Shown piece after piece: positions 18,696 through 27,638 of a DNA stretch of 64,000 bases. The position numbers were made by a program, and so were the translations under genes. Position 1 is the stretch's first letter; each line of letters opens with the position of its first letter. Source of the stretch: Micavibrio_B sp964399985 (GTDB taxonomy: Bacteria > Pseudomonadota > Alphaproteobacteria > Micavibrionales > Micavibrionaceae); contig CAYNRY010000001.1 in assembly GCA_964399985.1 (NCBI GenBank), positions 496,001-560,000 of the forward strand, given 5' to 3'. A model generated the notes under the pieces. It did no database searches and was not told the origin of the DNA. It was given only the letters and a program-made list of their open reading frames with translations.

Positions 18696-19631
18696 ATGGC
18701 AAAAACACAAAAGAAACCGATCAAGAAGAAAACTGCTTCCAAAAAGAAAGCCGAGCCAAAGAAATTCTATGGTGGAGGAGGTGGCGGTCCGCGCGGCTAT
18801 TGGAAAGGACATATCCGGCTTTCGCTTGTAACATTTCCGGTCGAGCTATATGCCGCTGTGACCGAAACCAAGAAAATTCGATTGCATAAACTTAGCCGCG
18901 AAACCGGAGAACGTATTCATTATAAAGACAGCACCGAGAGCGAAGGGGTAATTTCCAAGAGTGATATCGTCAAAGGCTATGAATACGAGAAGGGCCATTA
19001 TGTCGAGATCGAAGACAAGGAATTAGAAAAACTGAAAGTCGAAAGCAATCATACGATTGACCTTGTTCAGTTTACCGATATCCGAACCATCGATCCGATT
19101 TATTTCGATAGGCCGTATTTTATTGCACCCGATGGCGACATTGCTATGGAAGCCTATGTCACGCTGCGCGATGCTCTGCGCGAAAGCGGCAAGGTCGCGC
19201 TGGGGCAGATTACCATTGGCGGGCGTGAACGCATCGGCGCGATCAAGGCATGCGGCAAAGGCCTGATTATCGAAACGCTGCGGTATAATTACGAAGTGCG
19301 CGAAGCCTCGAAATATTTTGAAGAAATCGACGAAGAGGTAAAACCGAATAAGGATCAGGTTAGTCTGGCGCAACAGCTTATTAAATCAAAAAGCAAAAAA
19401 TTTGATCCCAAAACTTTTAAAGATTCGTATCAGGAAGGTCTGCAAGAAATTATCAATGCCAAGCTTGCGCACCGTAAAGCGAAACTGCCAAAAGCCCGTG
19501 CCGAACCCGGCAATGTGGTGAATATCATGGATGCGCTTAAGAAGAGTCTTGCGCAGGCGGAAAAATCGGGCAGCACCAAAAAGAAACTAAAGGCAAAGGC
19601 TTCTTCTAAAAAGACAAAGAAAGCCGCTTAA
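18696..19631 (+). CDS. ku: Ku, non-homologous end-joining DNA end-binding protein
   Basis: 311 residues. The Ku core (about residues 40-250) begins WKGHIRLSLVTFPVELYAA and includes the bridge region IYFDRPYFIAPD. It forms a homodimer ring on DNA ends and recruits LigD. Unusual tails flank the core: an N-terminal run of about 38 residues rich in Lys followed by six Gly, and a C-terminal Lys-rich end (KKKLKAKASSKKTKKAA); lysine-rich C-termini help DNA binding in other bacterial Ku proteins. ligD follows with no gap. The start has only a weak ribosome site. Confidence 0.96.
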   Translation: MAKTQKKPIKKKTASKKKAEPKKFYGGGGGGPRGYWKGHIRLSLVTFPVELYAAVTETKKIRLHKLSRETGERIHYKDSTESEGVISKSDIVKGYEYEKGHYVEIEDKELEKLKVESNHTIDLVQFTDIRTIDPIYFDRPYFIAPDGDIAMEAYVTLRDALRESGKVALGQITIGGRERIGAIKACGKGLIIETLRYNYEVREASKYFEEIDEEVKPNKDQVSLAQQLIKSKSKKFDPKTFKDSYQEGLQEIINAKLAHRKAKLPKARAEPGNVVNIMDALKKSLAQAEKSGSTKKKLKAKASSKKTKKAA

Positions 19632-22148
19632 ATGGCTCTCGAAGAGTATAAGCGTAAACGTGATTTCAAGAAAACCGCCGAGCCTGCGCCGGGACGCTTG
19701 AAAAAATCGGGCAACAAGCTTTCTTTTGTAATCCAGAAACATGACGCCACGCGTTTGCATTACGATTTTCGCTTGGAGTGGGAAGGCGTGCTTTTAAGCT
19801 GGGCTGTCACGCGCGGTCCGAGTTTTAATCCGAAAGACAAGCGCCTCGCTGTGCGCACCGAAGACCATCCGATCGCCTATGGCGATTTTGAAGGCATTAT
19901 TCCCGAAGGTGAATATGGCGGCGGCACGGTTATGCTATGGGATGAAGGCGAATGGTTGCCGGAAAATGATATCAGCGAAGGCCTGAAAAAAGGCAGTTTG
20001 AAATTTACACTGAAAGGAAAACGCCTTCAGGGGAAATGGGCGCTGGTGCGCATGCATACGCCGGATAAGCGCGAAAACTGGTTATTAATCAAGGAAAAAG
20101 ACGATTTCGCCAATACGCGCAAGAAAGCAGAAACATTCCTCGATGAATGGAGCTATAGCGTAACGAGCGGTCGCAAGATGGAAGAGATTGCGAAGGCGAA
20201 AGAGGTTTGGTCGAGCAAAAAAGGCAAAAAAGAAACGAAGAACACGAAAGCCAAAAGCAAAACCGGCGCGGCGGATGTCAAGAAGCTGACAAAGAAATTC
20301 GCCGGCGTTCAACTGGCGACGCTGGTCGATCAGCCGCCACAAGGAAAAAACTGGATTCACGAAATAAAATTTGATGGTTATAGGTTACTAGGTTTTGTCT
20401 CCGGCGGAAATGTGGTTCTGAAAACACGCAACGATCTCGACTGGACGGAAAAATTTCCCTCTATCGCTGGAAGCCTGTCGCAAATCAATGCCAAGGATGC
20501 CGTCATCGATATGGAAGCGGTGATTACGGACGAAAAAGGCCGCACCTCGTTCCAAGGGCTTCAAAACGCTCTCAGGGAAGGCAAGAACGAGCGCATCGTC
20601 GCCTATGCTTTCGATATTTTATATCTAGATGGAAAGGACCTTACCCATCTCGGTCTTCTCGAGAGAAAAGAAAAACTTGGCTCTTTGCTAAAAAAAACGA
20701 AAGCGGTAAGCGCCATTTTTTATAGCGAACATATCCTAGGCGATGGCGCTAAAATGCTCGCCAATTCCTGCAAGATGGATCTGGAAGGTATTATCTCGAA
20801 AGATGCCAATTCAAAATACAGTACAGGCCGCCAGAAAAATTGGCTGAAATCGAAATGTACGAAGCGGCAGGAATTTATTATCAGCGGCATGATGGCGGCG
20901 CGTTCAGGCGGACGCCATCTCGGCGCGCTTTATCTCGGTTATTATAAAGGCAAGAAATTATCCTATGCCGGAAAAGTCGGGACAGGCTTTACGATGAAAA
21001 GTGCAGAAGATCTGGCCAAAAAATTGAATAAAATTAAATCAGATAAAAGCATTTTCACCCGCGATGACATGGAAGATGTCCCGGCACAGGAATATAAGAA
21101 AATACATTGGGTAAAACCGGAGCTTCTTTGCGAAATCGAATTTACCGAATGGACGGATAGCGAGCATATCCGCCATCCATCTTTTCAGGGCCTGCGCGAA
21201 GATAAAAATGCCAAAGCTGTTATGCATGAAGAACCGAAAGCGGTAAAATCGGTCGCGCCAAAGTCAAAGGCTAAAGCAGCATCCGGCAAGCTCCTTCTGG
21301 AAGGCATCGAAATCACCCATCCCGAACGTGTGATCGATGAGACAAGCGGTGTCACGAAAGGTGATCTAGCACGGTATTATGCTGCCGTGGCGCCTTATAT
21401 CCTGAAAACGCTGGCAAAGCGTCCGATCAGCCTGCTGCGCTGTCCGGCAGGGCTAAAAGAGCAATGCTTCTTCCAGCGTAATCCCGGCAGAGGTCTCGGC
21501 GAGGACGTCCAGACATTTCATTTCAAGCATAAAGGCAAGAAATACGAATATCTCTATATCGAAAATGCTAAAGGCTTGATGGAAATTGTTCAAATGGGCG
21601 CGATTGAGCTGCACCCTTGGGGCGCTGATATTAAAGATATCGATCATCCCGACTGGATGGTCTTCGATCTAGATCCCGATACCGCCGTGCCGTTCGAGGC
21701 CGTGAAACTGGCGGCGCTCGATTTGCGGGCACGGCTGAAGAAATTCAAACTGGAGTCCTATTTGAAATCTACTGGCGGCAAGGGACTGCATGTGGTCGTG
21801 CCTTTATCGGCTAAGAATACATGGGATGAGGTAAAAACCTTTGCCGAAACTCTAGCTGGTCAAATGGTCGAAGAGGCGCCGGATGCTTATGTAGCAACGA
21901 TGACAAAAAGCAAAAGAACAGGAAAGATATTCATCGACTTCTTCAGGAATGATTATACCGCGACCTCCGTGGCGGATTTCGGCGTTCGGGCGCGGGAAGG
22001 GGCGCCGGTTGCGCTGCCATTAGAATGGAGCGAACTTAAAAAGTTGAAATCAGCCAACCAGTTTTCAATGGAAGATGTGGTGAAACGCCTCAAGAAAAAG
22101 AAACCAGATCTTGCACGCTATAGCAAAAAACAAAAATTGCCCAAATGA
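19632..22148 (+). CDS. ligD: LigD, multifunctional end-joining DNA ligase
   Basis: 838 residues, three domains in the order phosphoesterase (about 15-160, with HDATRLHYDFRLEWEGV), ATP-dependent ligase (about 215-530, adenylated K246 in EIKFDGYR) and primase-polymerase (about 555-820, with VFDLDPD near 677 supplying metal ligands). This is the order seen in Pseudomonas and rhizobia, unlike that of mycobacteria. With Ku it repairs double-strand breaks without a template. Its ATG directly follows the Ku stop. It converges on the csbD gene and shares its terminator. Confidence 0.96.
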   Translation: MALEEYKRKRDFKKTAEPAPGRLKKSGNKLSFVIQKHDATRLHYDFRLEWEGVLLSWAVTRGPSFNPKDKRLAVRTEDHPIAYGDFEGIIPEGEYGGGTVMLWDEGEWLPENDISEGLKKGSLKFTLKGKRLQGKWALVRMHTPDKRENWLLIKEKDDFANTRKKAETFLDEWSYSVTSGRKMEEIAKAKEVWSSKKGKKETKNTKAKSKTGAADVKKLTKKFAGVQLATLVDQPPQGKNWIHEIKFDGYRLLGFVSGGNVVLKTRNDLDWTEKFPSIAGSLSQINAKDAVIDMEAVITDEKGRTSFQGLQNALREGKNERIVAYAFDILYLDGKDLTHLGLLERKEKLGSLLKKTKAVSAIFYSEHILGDGAKMLANSCKMDLEGIISKDANSKYSTGRQKNWLKSKCTKRQEFIISGMMAARSGGRHLGALYLGYYKGKKLSYAGKVGTGFTMKSAEDLAKKLNKIKSDKSIFTRDDMEDVPAQEYKKIHWVKPELLCEIEFTEWTDSEHIRHPSFQGLREDKNAKAVMHEEPKAVKSVAPKSKAKAASGKLLLEGIEITHPERVIDETSGVTKGDLARYYAAVAPYILKTLAKRPISLLRCPAGLKEQCFFQRNPGRGLGEDVQTFHFKHKGKKYEYLYIENAKGLMEIVQMGAIELHPWGADIKDIDHPDWMVFDLDPDTAVPFEAVKLAALDLRARLKKFKLESYLKSTGGKGLHVVVPLSAKNTWDEVKTFAETLAGQMVEEAPDAYVATMTKSKRTGKIFIDFFRNDYTATSVADFGVRAREGAPVALPLEWSELKKLKSANQFSMEDVVKRLKKKKPDLARYSKKQKLPK

Positions 22149-22173
22149 AGTTTTCTTGAATAACAAATATAAG

Positions 22174-22197
22174 AAAACCCGGTCTCTCGACCGGGCC
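22174..22197 (-). terminator. Terminator of csbD, shared with ligD
   Basis: Stem CCCGGTC / GACCGGG with loop TCTC; the minus-strand transcript then runs into TTTTCTTAT. Confidence 0.8.
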
Positions 22198-22225
22198 TCT
22201 TAATTGCCGTGAGGCAAATCTTATC

Positions 22226-22396
22226 TTATTCGCTAAGAGCGTCTTTTGTGCCGCCAACAGCGTTTTGAACTTTACCTGACAATTTGTCTGCTTTGCCTTC
22301 GGCTTCAAGCTTAGCGTCACCAGACACTTTACCAGCAGCTTCTTTTACTGAACCTTTAGCTTGGTCCATCATGCCTTCAATGCGATCTTTATTCAT
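22226..22396 (-). CDS. CsbD family stress protein
   Basis: 56 residues, start MNKDRIEGMMDQAKGSVK, with GGAG before the ATG. The internal pattern of two similar amphipathic helices, QAKGSVKEAAGKVSGD and KADKLSGKVQNAVGG, is the CsbD signature. CsbD proteins are abundant general-stress proteins of unknown mechanism. An exact EcfG-type promoter ends 30 bases upstream, in line with sigma-B control of csbD in Bacillus and EcfG control in alphaproteobacteria. Confidence 0.9.
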   Translation of the reverse strand: MNKDRIEGMMDQAKGSVKEAAGKVSGDAKLEAEGKADKLSGKVQNAVGGTKDALSE

Positions 22397-22426
22397 TTTA
22401 ATCTCCGTTTGTTGTTGTGGCTAACC

Positions 22427-22451
22427 AACGGAGAAAGGGGGTCAAAGTTCC
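22427..22451 (-). promoter_or_regulatory. EcfG-type stress promoter of csbD
   Basis: Minus strand: GGAAC (22451-22447), 16-base spacer, CGTT (22430-22427), then GG. Confidence 0.85.
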
Positions 22452-22472
22452 GATTAATTTTTTAAGTATTTT

Positions 22473-22679
22473 TTACAAACACTTACCGCCTACTTCAGAA
22501 AGTGGCATGCAGAAAAGCCCGCCGTCTTTGCCATCGGCATCGGCGAAGCAGACAACAGGGTATCCGTCTGGCTTACAGATTGAATAAATACCCGCCATAG
22601 TAATCTGGCGTTTCAACGCACCATCACCGCAAGAGGCGAGGGGCAAGCTTAATAAAGCTATAAAGATAATTTTTCTCAT
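22473..22679 (-). CDS. Small predicted lipoprotein
   Basis: 68 residues with a clear lipoprotein signal: MRKIIF, a hydrophobic core, and the lipobox LASC with Cys17. The mature part holds four Cys (SICKPDG, VVCFADADG, LFCMPLSE, GKCL), perhaps paired in the periplasm. Its ATG overlaps the stop of the antiporter gene by 4 bp, so the two are co-translated. No family recognised; whether it modifies the antiporter is open. Confidence 0.65.
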   Translation of the reverse strand: MRKIIFIALLSLPLASCGDGALKRQITMAGIYSICKPDGYPVVCFADADGKDGGLFCMPLSEVGGKCL

Positions 22680-24556
22680 AGAGGTGCTCCGTTTTTATGT
22701 TCCCAATTTTCCGCTTTATGCGCTTCGGCATCAAGGCGATCTTTTTCAAATAGATCGATTAATTGCTGGCGGGATTCCATCGCGAAAGAAATCCAGTCTT
22801 TGTCATTGTCGTTGAAATGCGCGGCGTCTTCCAAACTCTTGCGATCATGCATGGCGAATTTCCTGACCAGGTTTTTGGCAGTAAAGGCACGATATCCCAT
22901 GAAGCGCAGAACAGCTTCCCCGGCGTTAAGAGCCGAAGCAAAAGTTTCACGCTCAATATGATCGGCGCCTGCCTTGATAAAATCTTGCGCGTTACGACGA
23001 TCGTAGGCACGAACGACGATCTTTACGTGCGGATAGGTTTCCTTGATACGCTTTGTTGCTTCGACGCTTTTTGGGAAATCATCGACCCCGATAACGATAA
23101 TTTTTGCATGCTCGATTCCGGCTTTTTCCAAAAGGTTCATATCAAGAACCTCACCATAATAAACCTTCCATCCGAATTTGCGCAGGAAATCGATCTGCTT
23201 GGGATCGTGATCAAGAATAGTTGCGCCAATGCGCTTTGCCTGTAACAGGCGTCCGATGATTTGGCCGAAACGCCCATAGCCGAAGATGATGACAGGGTTA
23301 TGCTCGTTAAGCGGCGGCAAAATCGGCGAGACTTCGCCCGTTGTGCGAGAATCCAGCCATCGCACGATTACTTTATCATAGAGAAGAACCAGAAGCGGCG
23401 TTGCCATCATTGAAATCGCGACGATGACGTTGAGGGTACTAGTTAGATCCGGCGTCAGGAGTTTAACTTGAGAGGCAAATTGGAAGATAACAAATGCGAA
23501 TTCACCGCCTTGTGCCAGTAAGATAGCAAACATGAGATTGTCTCGGATATTGAATTTTATGAATTTGGCAAGGCCGATCAGGACCAATAATTTTACTGCA
23601 ACTAAGCCGATAGTTGCACTTAAGATCATTGGAATGTTTTGAGAGAAAACATCGAAATTGATCGTCATGCCAACTGAGATAAAGAACAGCCCGAGGAGGA
23701 GTGACTTAAATGGTTCGATCTGGTTTTCAATCTCATGCTTGTATTCAGAGTCGGCCAGAATAACGCCAGCAATAAAAGCACCCATAGCAGGCGTTAGACC
23801 TGCAGAGAGCATAATAAATGTAACGCCGATTACCAGAAGAAGAGCGGTAGCCGTAAAAATCTCGCGTACACCTGTGCGCGCGATATAATGCAAAACATGG
23901 CGCACGGCATAGTGGCCAATTCCAATCAATAAAGTAACAAGGCCAATGACTTTAAGACTTTTTTCCCAAAGCGACCCGCTGCCGCTGCCTTGCTCGACTA
24001 CTTTAAGCACGTCGGCGATATTGTTAACCTCCGTGGCGGTTGCTGTGGCAAGAAGGGGAATAATGGCAAGGATGGGGATAATCGCCAAATCCTGAAACAG
24101 TAGAACCGAAAAAGCCGATTGTCCTGTTTTTGCGGAGAATAGATTTCTCTCTGTCATAATTTGCAGGGAAATCGCCGTCGATGACAGGGCGAGCCCCAAA
24201 CCTATCGCCAGTGCCAATGGCCATGCCATGCCAAAGACGATACAGGGAATGGTAATAAGTGCAGTGGTTGCGATCATCTGGCTGCTGCCAAGACCAAGAA
24301 GTTTTTTTCGTAAATGCCATAAAACCTTGGGTTCCAATTCAAGCCCGATCAGGAACAACATCATAACGACGCCGAATTCAGAAAAATGGAGCAGGGTTTC
24401 CGCTTCAGTAATCAGACCCATGCCGAATGGGCCGATAATGACACCAGCAACAATATAACCGAGCACGGTGCCAAGGCCACTGCGTTTGGCGACCGGTACA
24501 ACGATAACCGTGGCAAGAAGCAGGATCAGGGCATAGAAAAGGAAATCTCCGTGCAT
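22676..24556 (-). CDS. CPA2-family cation:proton antiporter, KefB/KefC-like
   Basis: 626 residues. The first 380 or so form 12-13 membrane segments of the CPA2 type (start LFYALILLLATVIVVPVAKR, later GLELEPKVLWHLRKK). A cytosolic Rossmann RCK/TrkA-N domain follows (about 400-520, nucleotide loop GYGRFGQIIG), then a charged tail. Kef systems release K+ and are gated by glutathione adducts to acidify the cytosol during electrophile stress; family members also move Na+ or others. The upstream gene encodes a KefF/KefG-like flavoprotein, which supports a Kef assignment. Confidence 0.85.
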   Translation of the reverse strand: MHGDFLFYALILLLATVIVVPVAKRSGLGTVLGYIVAGVIIGPFGMGLITEAETLLHFSEFGVVMMLFLIGLELEPKVLWHLRKKLLGLGSSQMIATTALITIPCIVFGMAWPLALAIGLGLALSSTAISLQIMTERNLFSAKTGQSAFSVLLFQDLAIIPILAIIPLLATATATEVNNIADVLKVVEQGSGSGSLWEKSLKVIGLVTLLIGIGHYAVRHVLHYIARTGVREIFTATALLLVIGVTFIMLSAGLTPAMGAFIAGVILADSEYKHEIENQIEPFKSLLLGLFFISVGMTINFDVFSQNIPMILSATIGLVAVKLLVLIGLAKFIKFNIRDNLMFAILLAQGGEFAFVIFQFASQVKLLTPDLTSTLNVIVAISMMATPLLVLLYDKVIVRWLDSRTTGEVSPILPPLNEHNPVIIFGYGRFGQIIGRLLQAKRIGATILDHDPKQIDFLRKFGWKVYYGEVLDMNLLEKAGIEHAKIIVIGVDDFPKSVEATKRIKETYPHVKIVVRAYDRRNAQDFIKAGADHIERETFASALNAGEAVLRFMGYRAFTAKNLVRKFAMHDRKSLEDAAHFNDNDKDWISFAMESRQQLIDLFEKDRLDAEAHKAENWEHKNGAPL

Positions 24557-24587
24557 GTATCAAAAATTCCTTCTTTAGAAACTTGGC

Positions 24588-25166
24588 TTAAAATTTTGGC
24601 GTGATCTGGCTCTCGAATATAGGCAGGTCTTTTCCGTTGACCAGATCGGTAATAATTTCTTTATACTTTGCTGTGTGGGCTATCAAATCTTCGGCGCTTG
24701 CCGTGCGCGTGTTTTTGAAAACCAGCGGTTGTAGGTACTTCATACCGCATTGATAGGCGATCTGGTCGAAAGGCAGCATGAAATATGAAATCGGGTAACG
24801 CTTGTCGTAATCGCTGTCACGATAAAACTCACCGCCGATTCCTGCTGTAATAGCCGACAGCATTTTTTTGCCCTCAAGCTTTGTACCGCCAGGGCCGAAC
24901 GCCCAGCCGGGGGAGAGGACCAGGTCGATCCATTCTGTCATCAGCGAAGGGCAGGTATACCAGTAGAGTGGATGCTGAAAGACGATTATATCGTGCTGTT
25001 CAAGCAGCTCATGTTCTCTCGGCGCATTGATATGGAAGTCAGGATATTCTTCATACAGGTCATGGAAGGTGACGCCATCCAGATGGCGTACGGCCTCGAT
25101 CATCGGCTGGTGAATGCGGGATCGTTGAAGTGCCGGATGGGCAAATATAATGAGAACTTTGGCCAT
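24588..25166 (-). CDS. KefF/KefG-like NAD(P)H-dependent flavoprotein
   Basis: 192 residues from the ATG at 25166 (MAKVLIIFAHPALQRSRI); a GTG start at 25202 would add 12 residues that the family lacks. Flavodoxin-like fold 2, with the FMN loop at the N-terminus and QHPLYWYTCPSLMTEWIDLVL near residue 75, the motif of the NQO1/MdaB/KefF group. Such proteins bind and activate Kef antiporters and reduce quinones. It lies 31 bases upstream of the antiporter gene on the same strand, so the pair is almost surely one system. Confidence 0.85.
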   Translation of the reverse strand: MAKVLIIFAHPALQRSRIHQPMIEAVRHLDGVTFHDLYEEYPDFHINAPREHELLEQHDIIVFQHPLYWYTCPSLMTEWIDLVLSPGWAFGPGGTKLEGKKMLSAITAGIGGEFYRDSDYDKRYPISYFMLPFDQIAYQCGMKYLQPLVFKNTRTASAEDLIAHTAKYKEIITDLVNGKDLPIFESQITPKF

Positions 25167-25225
25167 GAGCCGAACATAGGGTATGGATCGGCAAAAGTCC
25201 ACGATTTATCAGTGATTTCAATCAA

Positions 25226-27307
25226 TTATCCGGATCGCAAATACGAAATCGCCTGATCTCTTTCAAACAGGTATAAAAGTGCCCTCAAGGCCTGTCCGCG
25301 CGGGGTTTTCAGGTCGATATCTTTTGAAAGAATCAATCGCGCATCATCCCGCGCCGTTAATAAAAGATCTGAATGCGCCGCTATATCGGCCACCCTGAAA
25401 TCCGGCAAACCGCTTTGCTTGGTGCCAAGAATCTCGCCGCCGCCGCGCAGCTCCAGATCCTTTTCCGCAATTAAAAAACCGTCTTCGGTATCGCGCATAA
25501 TTTTCAGGCGTTCTTTCGCCGCTTCCGATAACGGATGGGCATAGAATAAGAAGCAGTAAGAGGCCTTATCGCCGCGCCCGACACGCCCACGAAGCTGGTG
25601 AAGCTGGGCAAGACCGAAACGCTCGGCATGTTCGATCACCATAATCGTGGCATTGGGCACGTTGACGCCAACCTCGATCACGGTGGTGGCAACAAGGATA
25701 TGAATGTGACCGCGCGAGAATTTTTCCATGACAGCGTCTTTTTCAGCGGCTTTCATCTTACCGTGAATAAGACCCACATCCTCGCCGAAGAATTTTTGTA
25801 AAACCTGATAGCGTTCTTCCGCAGCGGCAAGATCAAGAAATTCAGATTCTTCAACCAAAGGGCAAACCCAGTAAACTTGTGCGCCTTTGGACGTTTCGCG
25901 CTGCAATCCTGCGATCATATCTTCCAGCTTGTCCTGTGCGATCAATCTCGTATCGATAGGCTTTCGTCCCGGCGGTTTTTCCATGATGCGCGATACATCC
26001 ATATCGCCATAAGCGGTAAGGGTCAGCGTGCGGGGGATCGGCGTGGCTGTCATCACCAATACATCGCTGGCGCGTGTTTTGGATGACAGGAGTAATCTTT
26101 GCTGAACCCCGAAACGGTGCTGTTCGTCTATCACCGCCAGTCCCAGATTGTGAAATGTCACGCTTTCCTGAAACAAGGCATGCGTGCCAATGATAATCTG
26201 TGCCGAGCCATCGGCGATTTTCTCAACGATTTTGTCCCGCGCTTTGCCTTTGTCGCGCCCGGTCAAAACCACAAAGGACACACCGATCTTTTCGAAATAG
26301 GGTTGAAGCGTTTCCGCATGCTGCCGCGCCAATATCTCCGTCGGAGCCATAATTGCGCCCTGTGCGCTGCTATCGACCGCGTTCATCATGGCAAGCGCCG
26401 CGACAATCGTTTTTCCCGATCCGACATCGCCTTGTAAAAGACGCGACATACGCAAGGGCTCTTTCATGTCGGCGTCGATTTCACTCAATGCGCCGGCTTG
26501 TCCCTTGGTCAATGCCCATGGCAAAGCTGCCAATAATTGCTTTCGCATTTTGCCATTGGTTTGAAAAATGCGCCCATTTTGCTTCTTTTGTTGGTTACGG
26601 ACGATAAGCAATGCCAATTGATTGGCAAGAAGCTCGTCATAGGCGAGGCGCTCTCTTGCGCCTGCATTCAATTCCAGATCCTGCGGCGATGCTGGGTGAT
26701 GGATTTTAACGGCGGCGTCTTTCCAGTCCTGCCAGGTTCCGCGTTTTTTATGCGCTTCGTCCAGCCATTCCGGCAATTGCGGGATTTTATCAAGCGCGGC
26801 CAATACATTCTTGCGCAAGCTTCGATTGGTAATCCCGGCAGTTAGAGGATAAATCGGCTCGATAGCTTCGACACTATCTTCGCTGCCGCTACCTAAAATA
26901 TCGGGATGGACAATCTGTTTCTGGCCTTTGAAATCTTCGACCTTACCGCTGATCACAACATTCTCATTAATGGGATATTGTTTTTCGATCCATGCTGGAT
27001 GCGCATTGAAAAAAACCAGATCCATAAAGCCTGAATTATCCCGCACGCGGATGCGATACGGCATATTGCGGCGCGGCGGCGCGGAATGTTTATCGACCGT
27101 GACGGTAACGATCACTGTCTGGTCCGGCTTCGCGGCGGAGATACTATCTACTCTCTGGCGCTCGATAAAATCGATCGGCAAATGAAATAGTAAATCGAGA
27201 AGTTTCGGCCCGCCCAAAAGCTTTTCCAGCAATATCAGGTTTTTTGGACCCACACCGGGCAAATTGCCGAGAGACTGGAAGAGGGGATCGAGAACAAATG
27301 GGCGCAT
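25226..27307 (-). CDS. recG: ATP-dependent DNA helicase RecG
   Basis: 693 residues. N-terminal wedge/OB domain (about 55-170), then two RecA-like helicase domains: Walker A GDVGSGKT, DEQHRFGVQQR (motif II as DEQH), TATPIPRTL, and the C-terminal RGRVGRGDKASYC and QSGLPDFRVADI of the RecG type. It remodels stalled forks and Holliday junctions. Divergent from sdhE-mfd, with only about 53 bases between starts, so both promoters lie within that gap. Confidence 0.97.
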   Translation of the reverse strand: MRPFVLDPLFQSLGNLPGVGPKNLILLEKLLGGPKLLDLLFHLPIDFIERQRVDSISAAKPDQTVIVTVTVDKHSAPPRRNMPYRIRVRDNSGFMDLVFFNAHPAWIEKQYPINENVVISGKVEDFKGQKQIVHPDILGSGSEDSVEAIEPIYPLTAGITNRSLRKNVLAALDKIPQLPEWLDEAHKKRGTWQDWKDAAVKIHHPASPQDLELNAGARERLAYDELLANQLALLIVRNQQKKQNGRIFQTNGKMRKQLLAALPWALTKGQAGALSEIDADMKEPLRMSRLLQGDVGSGKTIVAALAMMNAVDSSAQGAIMAPTEILARQHAETLQPYFEKIGVSFVVLTGRDKGKARDKIVEKIADGSAQIIIGTHALFQESVTFHNLGLAVIDEQHRFGVQQRLLLSSKTRASDVLVMTATPIPRTLTLTAYGDMDVSRIMEKPPGRKPIDTRLIAQDKLEDMIAGLQRETSKGAQVYWVCPLVEESEFLDLAAAEERYQVLQKFFGEDVGLIHGKMKAAEKDAVMEKFSRGHIHILVATTVIEVGVNVPNATIMVIEHAERFGLAQLHQLRGRVGRGDKASYCFLFYAHPLSEAAKERLKIMRDTEDGFLIAEKDLELRGGGEILGTKQSGLPDFRVADIAAHSDLLLTARDDARLILSKDIDLKTPRGQALRALLYLFERDQAISYLRSG

Positions 27308-27360
27308 GGCTGAAAGTTATTTCACCTTGACATAAATGTAAATGCGCCCGACATTGCGCC

Positions 27361-27630
27361 ATGGAAAAAACCTATTCTATTGAAGAATTCCGCCGGATGC
27401 TGAAATTCCGCTCATGGCACCGCGGCACACGCGAAATGGACCTGTTATTGGGGTCTTTTGCTGACCGCAATATAGAAGCGTTCGATGAAAACCAGTTGGT
27501 TGAGTTCGAAAAACTTCTCGAATGTCCCGATCCCGATCTCTATGAATGGGTGTCCGGGCAGACAAAACCGCCGGAAGATGAAGAATCTTCCGTAATGACC
27601 TTGCTTTTACAGCATCAATTTGCCAGATAA
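27361..27630 (+). CDS. sdhE: SdhE, FAD assembly factor 2 family
   Basis: 89 residues with the family marks RSWHRGTREMDLLLGSFAD (the RG-x-x-E motif near 20-26) and a C-terminal CPDPDLYEWVSGQ. SdhE helps attach FAD covalently to succinate dehydrogenase SdhA and related flavoproteins. The gene is 8 bases before mfd and opposite recG, a recG-sdhE-mfd arrangement that recurs in alphaproteobacteria; the proteins have no known shared role. Confidence 0.93.
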   Translation: MEKTYSIEEFRRMLKFRSWHRGTREMDLLLGSFADRNIEAFDENQLVEFEKLLECPDPDLYEWVSGQTKPPEDEESSVMTLLLQHQFAR

Positions 27631-27638
27631 TTGCGCCA

